From assembly GCA_003024985.2 (NCBI GenBank), contig PXIH01S0001135.1: a DNA stretch of 21,828 nt; one strand, 5' to 3'. The notes under the pieces were generated by a model. The model did not search any database and was not told the origin of the DNA. It was given only the letters and a program-made list of their open reading frames with translations. Shown in pieces: positions 18,986 through 21,828 of this stretch. The position numbers were made by a program, and so were the translations under genes. Origin of the DNA: Euperipatoides rowelli. Taxonomy: Eukaryota > Onychophora > Udeonychophora > Euonychophora > Peripatopsidae. The number at the start of each line of letters is the position of its first letter. The stretch's first letter is position 1.

Positions 18986-19154
18986 TGTGGCGACGGTTGG
19001 TTCTGTGGGTGACACTGCAGATTTTTATTTAAAATAGAGCCGCACTTATTCCAGCAAAGAACCGCCGGGTTCCCAATCCCTTTTCTTGATCAATAAATAG
19101 ACCCAGTTTTATCAATTTGTTCCACTATTTTCTCAATTGTCGCGGTCCGCCACA
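18986..19154. mobile_element. solo-LTR-like element (copy 2)
   Basis: Duplicate of the 169-bp element at 16001-16169, carried by the larger tandem duplication rather than by independent insertion, since all flanking sequence is shared. Confidence 0.5.
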
Positions 19155-19518
19155 TTTTTCAAAATATTTTTGATAATGCTTAATTTAAGAATTAGAAAAT
19201 GTACTTTTTGTCACAAAACTTACAAATTAAACAATTTAATGTTATAAATACTATTTAAATTAAACTACGAAAGAAAAAAATCATTACATAGCAGATATCA
19301 AGATTAACCTAATATCAGCTGGAAATTTCTCAGTAGATCGCAAAGTGCTGTTTGCCAACCTCTGATCTACAGTATATTAGTTATTATTTTAGCAAGTATT
19401 GTTGAAATTAAAATTAAATGCAAATGTTTTAAGCTATGACCTAAAAGATTTTGTAAAAGTGATTATTTTTATTTTACCTTTGAAAAATGATAACACAATA
19501 TACAGTAGTATAGAGTAA

Positions 19519-20359
19519 GTCTATACTAAGGTTGAACATTTTACCGATTCAATAATCGGTAATGCCATTTTTTTTTTGGTTATCGATAATGATAAAATTA
19601 CCGAAGTTTACTGAATATATTATTTTCTTTAAAAAAAATAAGGAATCATTAATTATATTTAAATGAAATGAAATTAAAATATATATTGCACATATAAATA
19701 AATATACAATCACAAATATGGACTGGGGTGCATGAATAGAATTTCTTTACTTTTTCCAATGTTAGAGCTATACCGTAATAAATAATTCTGAACCGAGATG
19801 TTTTAAAAATAGATCTTAAGCATTACCTTATCAAACAAATGGCCTATATTTGAGATATATTTTGGCAAACATGTCCTTTTTATATAAATGTGGAAAATAT
19901 ATGAATATATGGACTGGGATGCATGAATATAAGTTCTTCTCTTTTCCAATGTTTGGCCTATAGCTAATAATACTAATAATTCTGAAATAAGATTTTTTTT
20001 AAAAATAGATCTTAAGCATTTCCTTTTCAAACAAATGACCTATATTTGGTATATATTTTGGCAAACATGTCCTTTTTAATATATGGACTGGGGTGAATGA
20101 ATATAATTTCTTCACTTTTTTCAATGTTTGGCCTATAGCGTAATAATACTAATTCTGAAATTAGATTTTTTAAAAATAGATCTTAAGCGTTTCCTTTTCG
20201 TGGGGAAATATGTATCTTAGTTTTTTTAAATAATGGTAAAGTATAATTCTTTTATGATATTAAGTTCGGTAATAATCGGTAATTATCAAATCGATAATGA
20301 ATGATAGATTCGGTTACCTGTAATGATTTTTTTTAGCGATGTTAAATTCTAGTCTATAC
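19519..20359. mobile_element. 825-bp hAT-type MITE (copy 2)
   Basis: Duplicate of the MITE at 16534-17374. The GTCTATAC target duplication is again present on both sides (19519-19526 and 20352-20359), and the three internal repeats are present. It arose by the larger duplication, not by transposition. Confidence 0.75.
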
Positions 20360-20780
20360 ATATAAATTGATTAAAAAAATAGTATATTTTGGTTTTGGCT
20401 TCTGAATAGATAGAATCTATTGATATACAGCAACATGTTATATTCTTATTGTTATATCTAGGTCCATTAACAATGTCTTAAGTAATATGATGTTTTTATT
20501 AGTCTATTTTGAAGATGACATACAGTATACACAATATCACTTGTAGAAGTTTTAGTCTTAGAAATTGCCAGTTGATTTTTTGTTTTCAATCCTAAGTTGT
20601 CACATTTATTTCTAATTTTGTAAAGATACTGTATGCTATATAAAAATGCCAAACTAAAAGCTGATATTTTAAAAATAGTGTCAAATTTTATTCATTTCAC
20701 CTTTTTTTAGATTATGCCAAATTAAGTTAAATGAAATAACATGATTTTATTTTAACTTAAACTTCTTTATTAAATTTCAG

Positions 20781-20825
20781 GTTCCAGTGAGACAAGCAAG
20801 TTGGCACTTCGGCATTTCCAATTGA
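20781..20825 (+). CDS. terminal coding exon of WH2/Cobl-like gene (copy 2)
   Basis: Identical in sequence and splice acceptor to 17796-17840, encoding VPVRQASWHFGISN and TGA (20823-20825). Splicing from 13817 to either copy gives the same protein, so the choice would alter only the 3' UTR. If the duplication is an assembly artefact, this is simply the other allele of the same exon. Confidence 0.65.
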   Translation, partial: VPVRQASWHFGISN

Positions 20826-21828
20826 ACTCAACAAGGCTTTGAAGCTAGTAGAATCACGATAGTTCTTGTGTAAATAATGTCTAGGCAGAGATCTAGATAA
20901 AAATTTTATCTAGAAAGATGGATAAAACGGTGTACGAATATAAATATGGTATCCCATGTAAAAAAAAATCAAACAAAATAAGATTACGTGAAATATATAT
21001 TATTATTGGGAGACTAATATGACTATACCATAAGTTTGTTAGCCGATTTGATCAAACTATAATAGAGATTATATTAATCATTATATTAGTCCTTTATCAA
21101 AACGGACAAGTTCAGAAATGTGAGTTTTCAAATCTTATATACTGATGTAAGTATTAGACTATATTAAAATATAAAAAAAGGCAATACAGAATAACTGATC
21201 TTTTTAGAACATCTGGCATTTCTAGAAAGGTTTTCAGTTAGAACCATTTGGGGGTGTATTTTTATAAATTAACCTTGAAAATCTTTCCTCTTTACCTTCT
21301 AACCTCAAGCGTATATCTTGAATGATGTATTAAGAATTATCATTTGTATATTTTTGATCATTTTTTGTATTTATCTAATAGGCAGCTATATTTCTTAATT
21401 TATATTTTTTCATGTGTGTGTGAATGTTATGATGGTGTCATTACATCAAGGAACAAGGGGAAAAGTTACAATTAAATGAGGAAAGTTTAAAAACACTGTT
21501 AGTTCAGGTCGATTTATTGTAATGTCACATCTCAAGAATTCAAAAATTACGCTTTACTAATGTGATTAAAAGCCAAGTACTTACCGGTATTTATATTTGT
21601 TGTATACATTTAGGAATCTGTAAAATATTAAAATGATTTTATCTGTGTATAAATTAGAAGGATGTTAATAATAATTATCAGATATTAAAAGCAAGACTCG
21701 AGACTAATTTTATTTGTAAATTTTGCTGAGTTACAATGTTTTAAATTTTTATTTTGTTTTAAACATTTTATTTATTTTTAAATGTCATTTTCGATGTATT
21801 CTGTTCTCCCCTCAACAATTAATTATAA
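20826..21828 (+). other. 3' UTR / downstream region
   Basis: To 21254 this repeats the sequence after copy 1. From 21255 to the end the DNA is unique, AT-rich and without recognised coding, RNA or repeat features. No AATAAA was found; ATTAAA occurs near 21472 and 21564 and again near 21630 and 21685, so the transcript end is undetermined. Confidence 0.45.

Larger units (their letters stand above)
18270..21254. repeat. tandem duplication, copy 2 (includes second terminal exon)
   Basis: This follows copy 1 with no intervening base: GAACCATTTGGGGG then AATACTCGTAC. It carries the same contents at +2,985 bp. Differences seen are indels in the first ~45 bp and two T-to-C changes at 20845 and 20857. 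After 21254 the sequence leaves the repeat (TGTATTTTTATAAATT). Such near-identity means either a very recent duplication or two haplotypes laid end to end by the assembler. Confidence 0.95.

Overview
The window is AT-rich eukaryotic DNA from an invertebrate, most likely an arthropod. It has GT-AG introns, long A and T tracts, a decayed Ty3/gypsy retrotransposon and several short DNA transposons. The species cannot be named from sequence alone. Twelve N's are scattered through it, so it is a draft consensus and single-base lesions need read support.

One host gene runs left to right. Visible exons are 581-~967 (phase-1 acceptor; donor uncertain), 9484-9618 (phase 1 to 1), a 3.28-kb exon 10538-13817 (phase 1 to 0), and a 45-bp terminal coding exon at 17796-17840, repeated exactly at 20781-20825. 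The product is long, low-complexity and proline-rich, with a Gln-rich coiled-coil-like stretch and one C-terminal WH2-type actin-binding motif. It looks like a cordon-bleu (Cobl)-like or related WH2 cytoskeletal protein; the motif is clear, the family name is inference. The 5' end of the gene lies outside the window. The big exon carries an in-frame TAG (12079-12081), then a frame change before 12166, then another long open stretch in the new frame to the splice donor.

Layout: 1-580 intron; 581-~1119 exon and its 3' shadow; ~968-9483 a large intron with a 247-bp hAT-type MITE (2262-2508) and a rearranged Ty3/gypsy element (about 5250-8883). The element's gag, protease, RNase H and integrase core lie on the minus strand, while its integrase tail, polypurine tract and LTR start lie on the plus strand, as if the 3' end had been inverted. 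Then come exon 9484-9618, an intron with a Tc1/mariner-like MITE (9696-10070), the large exon, a 4-kb intron, and a near-perfect 2,985-bp head-to-tail duplication (15284-18269 and 18270-21254). Each copy holds a 169-bp LTR-like element, an 825-bp hAT-type MITE with an exact 8-bp target duplication, and the terminal coding exon. The last 574 bases show nothing recognisable.

No novel multi-gene system is visible. The most interesting items are the duplicated terminal exon that completes the WH2 motif, the combined stop and frameshift in the large exon, the excess of ambiguous bases in that exon, and the inverted retrotransposon end.
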